From CAZBBB01 sp964490005 (GTDB taxonomy: Bacteria; Planctomycetota; B15-G4): DNA of 22,170 nucleotides. Shown here in pieces: positions 5,920 through 14,400 of this stretch (positions are counted from its first letter, which is position 1; the number at the start of each line of letters is the position of its first letter). Location: contig CAZBBB010000045.1 of the NCBI GenBank assembly GCA_964490005.1, positions 1-22,170 on the forward strand, written 5' to 3'. The position numbers and the translations under genes are program-made. The notes below the pieces were generated by a model. The model was not told the origin of the DNA and made no database searches. It saw only the letters and a list, made by a program, of their open reading frames with translations.

Positions 5920-8139
5920 TCAGCTCTCGAGGCCGAAGTCGGTGTCGAGCGCGGGCCGGAAGCGCGACAGGCGCAGCGCGTTGGCGACGACCGCCAGCGA
6001 GCTGGCCGCCATCGCGGCGGCGGCGAAGGGCGGGTCGATGTGCCCGGTGACGGCGAGCGGGATCGCGACCGCGTTGTAGGCGAAGGCCAGCACGAGGTTC
6101 TGGCGGATGATGCGCAGCGCGGCGCGCGCGAGTTCGATCGTGACGGCGCAGCGCGCCAGGTCGCCGCGCACGAGCACGATCGGCGCGCTGCCGCGGGCGA
6201 TCTCCGTCGCGCCGCCGACGGCGATGCCGACGTCGGCGGCGGCCAGCGCGGGCGCGTCGTTGCTGCCGTCGCCGACCATGCCCACGACGCGGCCCTGCGC
6301 CTGCAGCGCGCGCACGCGCCCGGCCTTGTCATGCGGGCTCTCCCGCGCGTGCACCTCGTCGATGCCCGCCAGCGCGGCGATCGCGGCGGCGGCGGCGGGG
6401 TGATCGCCGGTCGTCATGATCGGCCGCACGCCGAGCCGGCCGAGCACGCGCACGGCACGCGTGCTCGTCGGGCGGATGCGGTCGGCCAGGCCCGCGAGCA
6501 GCTCGGCGCGTCCGTCGAGCGCGATGGCCGCCAGCGTCCAGCCGCGCGCGGCGAAGGCGGCCGGAGCGTCGCCCAGGGGCGCCGTGTCGACGTCGTGCAG
6601 CGCCAGATACTCGGGCGAGCCCACGATCACGGAGGTGCCGTCGACCAGCGTGCCGCGCACGCCGCCGCCGCCGGCGCGCAGCGAGTCGGCCTGCGTGCCG
6701 GGCAGCTGCAGCCCCAGGCGCGCGACCTCGCGACGCAGCGCGCCCGCGAGCGGATGGCCCGAGGCCTGTTCGACGGCCGCCGCCGCGGCCAGCGCGCGCC
6801 GGACGCGCGGGTCGGCGTCGCCGGCCGAGGACGCCTCCTGCTCGGGGGCCCAGGCGTGGGCCGTGCGGCGCAGCGGCCGCGCCTCGCCCGCGAGCGCGAG
6901 CCGCTCGATGAGCGGTTCGCCCATCGTGAGCGTGCCGGTCTTGTCGACCAGCAGCACGTCGAGGCGCGCGGCGGCCTCGAGCGCCGCCGCGTCGCGCACG
7001 AGCACGCCGAGCTGCGCGGCGCGCCCGGTGCCGACCTGCACGGCCGTCGGCGTCGCGAGTCCCAGCGCGCAGGGGCAGGCGACGACGAGCACCGCCGCGG
7101 CCGCGAGCGGGCCGGCTCCGAAGAAGGCGGTGGCCAGCGCGATCACGAGCACGACCGGCACGAAGACGCCCGCGACGCGGTCGGCGAGCCGCTGGATCGG
7201 CGGGCGGCCGGCCTGCGCCTCCTCGACCAGGCGCAGCAGGCGCGCGAGCACGGTCTGTCCGCCGACGGCCGTGGCGCGCAGCTTCACGAGCGCGCCGCCG
7301 ACGTTCACGGTGCCGCCGACGACGCGGGCGCCGGGCCCGCGGAAGCGCGGCAGGGGTTCGCCCGTGAGCAGCGACTCGTCGAAGCTCGAGCCGCCCTCGA
7401 GCACCTCGCCGTCGGTCGGGACGGCCTGCCCCTCGCCCACGAGGCACACGTCGCCGACCTGCACGGCTTCGAGCGGTACGCGCTGCTCGACGTCCTGCAC
7501 GAGGACGCGGGCCTGCTCGGGCACGCGCCGGCCGAGCGCGGCCAGCGCGCCGCCCGCGCGCCGCCGCGCCGACTCCTCGAGCGCGCGGCCGGCGAGCACG
7601 AAGACGAAGATCATCGAGGCGGCGCCGAAGCCCGCGTGTCCGTGACCCGCGCCGCCCGCCGCCGCGCCGTGCCCGAACAGGCCCGCGACCGGCAGCCCGA
7701 AGGCCGCCGCGCCGCCCAGCGCCACCAGGCTGTCCATCGCCGCGTGCCGCGCGCGCGCCAGGCGCGCCGCTTGCGCGAAGATCGCGGCGCCGGGCCCGGC
7801 GAGCAGCGCCAGTTCCAGGCCGCCCGCCAGCAGGGGCCAGCGCCCGCCGACGAGCATCACGGCGCCGCCCAGCGCCGCCGCGAGCAGCGCGCGCCGCCGC
7901 GCCGGGCGGCGGCCGTCCTCGACGGGCCCGGTCCGCGCCGGCAGACCTTCGTAGCCGAGCCCGGCGATGCCTTCGATCACCGCGCGCTCGTCGAGCGTGC
8001 CGGTGACGACCGCCGTGCGGGTGGCGAAGCTCACGCGCGCCTCGCTCACGCCGGGCAGCTTCGCGAGGCCCTTCTCGATCGTCGCCGCGCAGCCGGCGCA
8101 GGTCATGCCGCGCACGGGGACGACGACGCGCCCGGCCAC
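5920..8139 (-). CDS. copA: Copper-exporting P1B-type ATPase
   Basis: A 739-residue integral membrane pump that expels Cu(I) (or Ag(I)) using ATP. It has one N-terminal heavy-metal-associated domain (residues about 4-70, GMTCAGCA with Cys14 and Cys17). The transmembrane CPC motif is at 355-357, the actuator loop has LLTGEP, the phosphorylated Asp399 is in DKTGTLT, the nucleotide-binding domain has SGHPLAG, and the hinge has GDGSNDAP. The last helices carry YN (in AFAYNAVAIP) and MAASS, as in the Cu(I) P1B-1 group. A Gly/His-rich loop (GHGAAAGGAGHGHAG) between early helices may bind metal. The GTG start at 8139 is supported by GAGGT overlapping the stop of the upstream gene 7 bp away, so the two are probably co-translated. 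No copper regulator or chaperone is in view. Confidence 0.95.
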   Translation of the reverse strand: MAGRVVVPVRGMTCAGCAATIEKGLAKLPGVSEARVSFATRTAVVTGTLDERAVIEGIAGLGYEGLPARTGPVEDGRRPARRRALLAAALGGAVMLVGGRWPLLAGGLELALLAGPGAAIFAQAARLARARHAAMDSLVALGGAAAFGLPVAGLFGHGAAAGGAGHGHAGFGAASMIFVFVLAGRALEESARRRAGGALAALGRRVPEQARVLVQDVEQRVPLEAVQVGDVCLVGEGQAVPTDGEVLEGGSSFDESLLTGEPLPRFRGPGARVVGGTVNVGGALVKLRATAVGGQTVLARLLRLVEEAQAGRPPIQRLADRVAGVFVPVVLVIALATAFFGAGPLAAAAVLVVACPCALGLATPTAVQVGTGRAAQLGVLVRDAAALEAAARLDVLLVDKTGTLTMGEPLIERLALAGEARPLRRTAHAWAPEQEASSAGDADPRVRRALAAAAAVEQASGHPLAGALRREVARLGLQLPGTQADSLRAGGGGVRGTLVDGTSVIVGSPEYLALHDVDTAPLGDAPAAFAARGWTLAAIALDGRAELLAGLADRIRPTSTRAVRVLGRLGVRPIMTTGDHPAAAAAIAALAGIDEVHARESPHDKAGRVRALQAQGRVVGMVGDGSNDAPALAAADVGIAVGGATEIARGSAPIVLVRGDLARCAVTIELARAALRIIRQNLVLAFAYNAVAIPLAVTGHIDPPFAAAAMAASSLAVVANALRLSRFRPALDTDFGLES

Positions 8140-8146
8140 GGGCCCG

Positions 8147-8920
8147 CTACCTCGGGGCGGGCTCGCCGCCCGCCGACGGCTCGACCGGGCGCGGCGCGCG
8201 CGGGGCCGGCGACACGTGGCTCACGTCCTCGATGCTGCGGATGGGCTGCAGGAAGAGGTGGTCGAGCTCGACGATGCGCAGGCCGTCCAGGGCCCGCTGC
8301 AGGTCGCGTTCGAGCAGCAGCCCGGCCTCGGCCGTGATGCCCGCCGGCACGTCCGCCAGCACGTCGTCGAGCGGCGGCATCTCGGCCACCTCGCGGCGCA
8401 TCCGCTCGTAGTGCGCCTTGAAGCGGTCGTAGGAATCGCGCAGCGGCGCGAGCGCCTCGCCGCCCACGCCCGTGCTGGCCCGCCGCAGCGCCGACCACAG
8501 CACGCGCGTGTGGAAGGCGAACTCGGTCGGGCCCATGTCGATGGCACGCAGCCGCGCGGCGAACTCGCCCAGCGTCGGCGTCGCGGCGCGGAACACGCCG
8601 CCGACCATGTCGAACAGGCCGACCTCGTCGCTCTCCTCGTAGTCGCGATTGAGCGACTCGATGTCGCGGGCCACGCCCTCGAAGTAGTCGTTCAGCCCGG
8701 CGCGCACGTCGAGCACGAGCGCGAAGCGCCGGGTGTCGAGCTGCGTCTGGGCGGCGGGATCGAAGGGCGAGCGCGTGTCGAGCTCGTTGAGCTGCTCGAT
8801 CGCGGCCGTCCAACCCATCTGCCACTCGCGCGCGACGGGGTAGAGCTTCCACGCGATGAAGCCGATGACGCCCAGCAGGACGAGCACGACGGCGCCGCAA
8901 CCGATGAAGACCTTGCGCAT
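8147..8920 (-). CDS. Membrane-anchored hypothetical protein upstream of copA
   Basis: A 257-residue protein I do not recognise. Residues about 4-26 (VFIGCGAVVLVLLGVIGFIA) form one membrane span with a short N-terminus. The rest should be outside the cytoplasm: mostly amphipathic, charged helices (residues 35-225) with patterns such as ESLNRDYEES and SYDRFKAHYERM, then a Pro/Ala-rich disordered tail (about 235-257). There are no Cys or His clusters that would point to copper handling, and Cys8 is inside the membrane span. It ends 7 bp before copA on the same strand and probably shares its transcript. There is no Shine-Dalgarno before ATG 8920; a promoter-like site TTGTGG-N17-TAACCT ends 9 nt upstream, suggesting a leaderless mRNA. 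Confidence 0.8.
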   Translation of the reverse strand: MRKVFIGCGAVVLVLLGVIGFIAWKLYPVAREWQMGWTAAIEQLNELDTRSPFDPAAQTQLDTRRFALVLDVRAGLNDYFEGVARDIESLNRDYEESDEVGLFDMVGGVFRAATPTLGEFAARLRAIDMGPTEFAFHTRVLWSALRRASTGVGGEALAPLRDSYDRFKAHYERMRREVAEMPPLDDVLADVPAGITAEAGLLLERDLQRALDGLRIVELDHLFLQPIRSIEDVSHVSPAPRAPRPVEPSAGGEPAPR

Positions 8921-8929
8921 GGGAGGCCG

Positions 8930-8958
8930 AGGTTAGCCCCGCCCGACCGGGGCCACAA
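8930..8958 (-). promoter_or_regulatory. Promoter-like site TTGTGG-N17-TAACCT for the hypothetical protein-copA operon
   Basis: On the minus strand TTGTGG (8958-8953) and TAACCT (8935-8930) are exactly 17 bp apart, and the -10-like box ends 9 nt before the ATG at 8920. The -35 hexamer is identical to that at 580-585 and the -10 hexamer is identical to that before purA (17851-17856). Confidence 0.5.
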
Positions 8959-8960
8959 GC

Positions 8961-8989
8961 GAGGCCGCGCGCGCCGCGCGCCGCGCCTC
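8961..8989 (-). terminator. GC-rich inverted repeat at the end of the lyase-like gene
   Basis: GAGGC (8961-8965) pairs with GCCTC (8985-8989), and the CG-rich interior can pair further. It begins at the stop codon of the lyase-like gene and lies directly before the next promoter-like site, where a terminator would be useful. It lacks a T tract, so this is a weak call. Confidence 0.3.
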
Positions 8990-11420
8990 AGCGGCGCGCG
9001 CCGGCGCCGCCCGGCCGCTCGCGCGCCAGCAGGAAGTCGTTCCACCAGTGCCAGGCCTCGGCGCCGAAGCGCACCGGGCTGTCCGAACGCGCCCGCATCG
9101 CGAGGTAGAAGGGTTCGAGCCGGTCGACGGCCGAGAAGTCGCCCGTGACGAAGGCGGCGTTGGCGAGCGCGCCGGGGATCCACTGCGAGGTGCCGAGCGC
9201 CGACTTCACCAGCTCGGGGCCGAAGGCGCTCGCCGGCCGGTCGACGGGCAGGTCGCTCAGGAAGCCGTTGCCGCGGAAGGCCGACATGACGAAGCCGGAG
9301 AGGTCGGCGAGCATCGGCGGCACGCGCGCGTCGCCGCTCTCGGCGTGGTACGCGCACAGGCCGTGCAGCGCGACGGCCAGCATCCACGGGCTCTCGGAGG
9401 GTTCGTGCTCGAGGTGCCGGCGGTCGGGCTTCACCGGGATCAGGTAGCGGATGGCCCCTCGCCCGCGTTGCGCGTCGGCCCGCGCCACCATGTCCGCGGC
9501 CGCCGCCAGGTACCGCGGGTCGCCGGTGGCGCGGTGCACCTGCACCAGCGCGCGCAGCGTCCAGCCCAGCACGCGCGCGCTCAGCAGGTTGCCGCCGGGC
9601 ATGACGTAGCGCCACGTGAGCATGGCCTCGCCGGCCGAACGCAGCGCGCCCAGCGCGCCCCAGTCGCCCGTGAGCAGCCAGCACTCGTAGACGTCGTCGA
9701 GCGTCATGTGCTCGGGGTCGAAGCCGTTGTAGCCGTGCCCCTTGGCCGGGATGCCGCGCTTGTGCTCGGGAAAACGTCCGGCCATCCCGCTGCGGCCCAG
9801 GCGCAGCTCGGGCGCCTCGTTCGCGTGCGGCGTGCCCTCGTGCAGGTTGGCCTTCGGGAAGCGCTCGGCCGAGAAGCCCTCGAGGTGGTACGGGCGCAGG
9901 TCCATCGCGTGGCGCGCGCGCGCCAGCGCCAGCTCGAAGAGCGCCGGGCTGCCCGACTGCACCGCTTCGAGGAACACCGACAGGCGCACGCGCGGCGATC
10001 CGGCCACGCGCGTGTTGCGCGTGTGCCACTCGCCCCAGTGCGCCCAGCCCGTGGGCGGATCGCGCGGCACGATCTCCACGCGCCCCGCGAGCTCGGCCGC
10101 CGCGGGCACGAACAGCCGTCCGGTGTCGCCCCAGGCGCCGCTGGCCGCCACGTCGGCCGGGTCGAGCGCCACGTGCGCGGGGCGCTGGACGGCGAGCATC
10201 GCGCCGCGCCCCTCGGGCCCCGCGCCGCGCAGCAGCACGAGCCGGAAGGTCTTGCGCGTGGCGTCGTCGAGCCAGTGCGGTGCGGCGGCCGGATCGGCGG
10301 CCGGCGCGAGCAGCTGCACGCGCAGCGGACCGCCCGGCTCGTAGCGCAGGGCCGCGGGATGGTTGGGCGCCGAGTCGACGAGCAGCGCGAAATCGCCTTT
10401 GCCGTCGGCGCCCAGCACGCCGGCCCAGAGATCCTCGCTACGCGAGGGGCGGCGGCCGGCGCCGTCGACGACGTGCAGGTGCGAGGCGGCGTTCGCTCCG
10501 GCCTGGCTGAGCGAGAAGGGCACGTCGCGCTGCTCGAGGCTGCTCGGCAGCACGAGCTGCCGCGCGCCCGCGGGGCCGTCGAGCCGCAGCTCGCAGCTGC
10601 GGAACGCGAGCGGGCCGGGCGGGTCGTGCAGCGGCGTGTTCTCGAGCACGAACTCGACCTGCGCACGGCCCAGGTCCGCCAGCAGGTGCACGCGCGCCGT
10701 GAAGGTGAAGAAGGGCGCGGGCAGCGCGCCGCCCGTCGTCGGCATCAGCGCTCCGCGCACCTGCAGCGCGAGCCGGCGGCTGCCCGACTCGAGGATCTCG
10801 ATGCTCTGCGGGCGCAGCACGCCGACGTAGCCGTTGCCGAGCGTGTCGTCGAGCCGCGCCGACAGCCCCGCGAAGGTGTCGCCGCGCGCCCCGCGCGCGA
10901 GCAGCGGCCAGCGCGTCGTGCCGTCGTCGGCGGCCAGCGCCCAGTCCGTGCCGGCGGGCAGCGGCGGGTCGTCGGGCCGCGGCTGGTCCGAGCGCGACAG
11001 GCGGAAGGCCGGCGCGTCGGCGGGGAGTTCGGCGGACAGACCCACGACGAGGGTGCGTCGCGCGCGCAGCCCCAGCGGGAGGGCGGTGTCGATCAGCGCC
11101 CAGCGCAGGCTGCCGTCGGGCCAGCGCGAGAGCGCGCGGGCCTGCGCGGGCAGCGCCGCGCCGTCCTCGTCCCAGCAGCGCAGTTCGTCGGGCTCGCGCA
11201 CCCGCCCGCGCGGCAGCGGCACGCCGAAACTCAGCGGCTCGAGCGCACGCGCGGCCTCGCCGGGCTCGCTGACGGTGGCGTGCACGAGCGCCACGCGGTC
11301 CGTCTGCGCCGCGCTCGGCGCGGCCCAGACGCCCGCTGCGGCGAGCGCCAGCAGCACGGCGCGCGCGGCATCCGCCGCCCGGGAGTATCGTGGGCGGCCC
11401 GGATGCGGCGCGTCGCGCAT
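8988..11420 (-). CDS. Exported PcRGLX/YetA-like protein (exo-rhamnogalacturonan lyase-like)
   Basis: A secreted protein of 810 residues from ATG 11420, or 822 from GTG 11456. The N-terminus has a basic stretch, a hydrophobic core (residues about 19-34) and APSAAQ as a likely signal peptidase I site. The next part (SFGVPLPRGRV, LSRWPDGSLRWALID) matches the N-terminal beta domain of the PcRGLX/YetA family, whose characterised member is a polysaccharide lyase family 26 exo-rhamnogalacturonan lyase. The later part (WHTRNTRV, MDLRPYHLEG, GHGYNGFDPEHM, YECWLLTGD) is alpha-helical and resembles the family's toroid domain. Catalytic activity and substrate cannot be read from sequence alone. It starts back-to-back with a GH2 gene, which supports a role in breaking down complex glycans. 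Neither start has a Shine-Dalgarno; a -10-like TATCCT sits 7 nt before GTG 11456. Confidence 0.75.
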   Translation of the reverse strand: MRDAPHPGRPRYSRAADAARAVLLALAAAGVWAAPSAAQTDRVALVHATVSEPGEAARALEPLSFGVPLPRGRVREPDELRCWDEDGAALPAQARALSRWPDGSLRWALIDTALPLGLRARRTLVVGLSAELPADAPAFRLSRSDQPRPDDPPLPAGTDWALAADDGTTRWPLLARGARGDTFAGLSARLDDTLGNGYVGVLRPQSIEILESGSRRLALQVRGALMPTTGGALPAPFFTFTARVHLLADLGRAQVEFVLENTPLHDPPGPLAFRSCELRLDGPAGARQLVLPSSLEQRDVPFSLSQAGANAASHLHVVDGAGRRPSRSEDLWAGVLGADGKGDFALLVDSAPNHPAALRYEPGGPLRVQLLAPAADPAAAPHWLDDATRKTFRLVLLRGAGPEGRGAMLAVQRPAHVALDPADVAASGAWGDTGRLFVPAAAELAGRVEIVPRDPPTGWAHWGEWHTRNTRVAGSPRVRLSVFLEAVQSGSPALFELALARARHAMDLRPYHLEGFSAERFPKANLHEGTPHANEAPELRLGRSGMAGRFPEHKRGIPAKGHGYNGFDPEHMTLDDVYECWLLTGDWGALGALRSAGEAMLTWRYVMPGGNLLSARVLGWTLRALVQVHRATGDPRYLAAAADMVARADAQRGRGAIRYLIPVKPDRRHLEHEPSESPWMLAVALHGLCAYHAESGDARVPPMLADLSGFVMSAFRGNGFLSDLPVDRPASAFGPELVKSALGTSQWIPGALANAAFVTGDFSAVDRLEPFYLAMRARSDSPVRFGAEAWHWWNDFLLARERPGGAGARR

Positions 11421-11426
11421 CGCCGC

Positions 11427-11445
11427 GGGAGGTTCAGGCGCCTTG
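11427..11445 (+). promoter_or_regulatory. Ribosome binding site and TTG start of the GH2 gene
   Basis: GGGAGG (11427-11432) lies 10 nt before TTG 11443. No ATG or GTG occurs in this frame close to the signal peptide, so TTG is the best start. The site lies within a few bases of the 5' end of the opposite lyase-like gene. Confidence 0.5.
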
Positions 11446-14400
11446 CCTTCGATCACGCGAACAAGGATAGCGGTCGAGCTGCTGCTCGCGGCGATCCTCG
11501 CGTGCTGGGCCTGGCAACCGCTGCGCGCGGCCGTCGCGAGCGACGGGGCGCCGCAGGGCGGCGCGGTCGACCACTCGCTGGCCGGCTCGTGGGCCTGCTG
11601 GCTCGATCCGGGGGCGGTCGGCCTCGAACAGGGTTGGGCGCTCGATCTCGCGGCGGGACGGCGGCCCGCGACCGCGCCGGCCGATCCGTTTCCGATCGAG
11701 GTTCCCGGGCCGCTCGAAGGGCACTCGGCCAGCCGCGACTACGACGGCACGGTGTTCCTCGAGCACCGCCTGCAGGCGCCGCCCGGCTGCGACACCGGCC
11801 GCGTGACGCTGCGCTTCGCGCAGGTGAACTACGCCTGCCGCGTCTGGCTCGACGGCGTCGAGATCGGCGCGCACGAGGGCGGCTACGACGCCTTCCACTT
11901 CGATGTGAGCGGACGGCTGCAGCCCGGGCGGACGGCGCACCTGGCGGTGATGGTCGTCGACCCGGGCGCGCTCGAGACCTTCGGCTGGACGCTCAAGACC
12001 ACGCCGCACGCCAAGGAGAGCTGGTACGAGAATCACGGCGGCATCCTCGGCGAGGTGGTGCTGCGCGTCGCGCCCCGCCACGAGATCGAAGACCTCGTCG
12101 TGCGGGTCGACGGACGCGACAACTCCGTCGAGATCGCCGGCGTGCTGCACGGGCCCGTGCCGCCGGACGGCGCGCCGCAGACGCTGGTCCTCGAAGTCCA
12201 GGCGCTGGGCGCGGCGGGGCCCGACCCGACCGCCGCGCCGCTGCCCGGGCCGATCGTCGCGCGCGACGCCGTGACCGTCGAGTTGCCCGCCTCGCGCGCG
12301 GGGGCGCCGTTCACGCGGCGCCTGACGCTCCCCGACAGCCGCCGCTGGTGCCCCGAGTCGCCCGCGCTGTACCGCGTCTCGCTGCTGCTGGCCGGCGAGC
12401 GGCTCGCGCACCGCGACGTCGGCTTTCGCGTCGTCGAGCTGGACGGCGCGGGCTTCCGGCTCGACGGCCGGCGCCGCGTGCTGCACGGCGTGCTCTACCA
12501 GCCGCACCACACGGGGCTCGGCGGCAGGAGCCCGCCCGACGAGGCGCTGGCGCGCGAGGCGTTCGCGATCCGGCAGGCCGGCTTCGATCTCGTGCGCGTG
12601 CACGTGCGGCCCGCGGCGCCGGCCTTCCTGCGGGCCTGCGACCGCCTCGGCCTGATGGTGCTGCAGGAGCCCGCGATCGGCTGGGTCGACGAACACCCCG
12701 AGCTGCGCGCGCGCCTCGAGCGCGAGATCGACTGGATGGTGCGGCGCGACAGCCACCATCCCTCGATCGTGCTGTGGGGCGTGCTCAACGAACTCTCGGG
12801 ACGCGGCTTCCTGCACGGCGAGGCGCTCGCCGAGCGGCTCGGCGCCGCCGACCCCACGCGCCCCGTGCTGCAGGACAGCGGCGGCTTCCTCGGCGGCCGC
12901 TTCGTGCCGGCCGGCGGCGGGGCGCCGCGTTCGATGATCGACGTGCACGAGTACCCGCCCTGGCCGCTGCCGCCCGAACGGCGCGCGCAGCTGGCGGGAC
13001 TCGCGGGCGGCCCCGACGAACCGGTCTTCGTGTCGGAGTTCGGCTACGGCACGCTGCTCGACACCGAGCGCGCGAGCGCGGGCTTCGAGGCGACCGGGCA
13101 GGTCACGGCCGAACGCGTGCTCTTCAGGACCTTCGAGGCCGCCGCGCGCCGCGCGCGCGCCGCCTACCCCGCCTGGCTGGAGGCCGACCTGGTCGCGCTC
13201 GCCGCGCGCAACCAGGCCGAGGCGGCCGAGGACCTCGTCGAGACGCTGCGCTCCAATCCCGAGGTCGACCTGCTCTGCTACACGCAGTGGCGCGCGGTCT
13301 CGCACGAGAGCAGCGCCGGGCTGCTCGAACCCTGGGGCGAGTACCGGCCCGCCTGGGGCGCGCTGCGCCACGCCCTGCGGCCGCTCATGTGCAGCGTGTC
13401 GGTCGACCGCACGGCGGTCTTCGCCGGCGACCGCGTGCAGGTGCAGGTCGCGGTCGTCAACGACGGGCCCGCGCCGGTGACCGCCGCGCTCGAGCTGCGC
13501 ACGACGAGCCGCCCGACGGGCGGCACGCGCACGCTGTTCCTCGCCGACGGACCCTTCGCGCCGGGCGTGACGCGCCACGCCTGGGAGGTCGCGGCGTCCG
13601 ACGAGCCCGGCGAACTCGAGCTGCAGGCGCAGCTCGTCGGTCTCGAGGACGTGCTCGACGCGTCGACCGCGCGCACCGTGCCCGTGCTCGCTCCGCCGCT
13701 CGTGCCGCCGGCGCTGGCCGCCGCGCGCGTGTGGACCGCGGAGAGCGACGAGGAGGCGCGGCGCGCGCTGCTGCGGCTGGGGTTCACGCCCACCGAGGCG
13801 CTGCGCGCGGCGAGCGCGGCCTTCGTCACCGATCCGGCGCTGCTGGGCGGCCTGCCGATCGACGAGCGGCTGGCGCTGTGGGAGCTGGTCTGGCGCGGCG
13901 GCGCGCTCGTCGTGCTGCTGCCGCACCCGACCGAGACCGGCCTGGCGCTGCACCTGGGTCTCTCGCGCGGCATCGTGACGCTCACGGGGCTGCCGCTGCC
14001 GGTCGCGGTGGTGCCGGCGCCGGGCACCTTCATGGGGCGGCTGCACGTGCGCCGCGTCGGCGTCGACGGCTTGCGTCCGCTGGGCCGCGCCGACGCCGCG
14101 CTCTCGCCCTGCGCGCTCGTGAGCAGCGCGCTGCCCGCCGACGCCGACGTGCAGGGGCTCGGCATCGGCCATCTGGGCAACGTGATCGGGGCCTTCCTCG
14201 TGAACCTGCCTTTCGGCCGCGGCGACGTGCGCTGCGTCGGCCTGCCGCTGCTCGACGAGACGCCGACGGGGCGCGACGCGCTGCGCGAGGCCGAACTGCT
14301 GCGCCTCCTCCTCGAGGCCCTCGAGACGTCGACCTTCCGCGTGCCGGCCGCCGAGCCCGTGCCCGAGTGGCGGCCCGACGCGCTCGAGCTGCAGGCCTGG

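Noticed and set aside
2472..6332. Very long open frames opposite to or out of frame with recognised genes (for example 2472-6332 minus, 9048-14444 plus, 11434-14844 minus, 15260-17824 minus, 602-2431 minus)
   Set aside because: They are Arg/Ala/Pro/Gly-rich, match no family and cover clear genes on the other strand or frame. In DNA of about 75 % GC stop codons are rare, so such shadows are expected.
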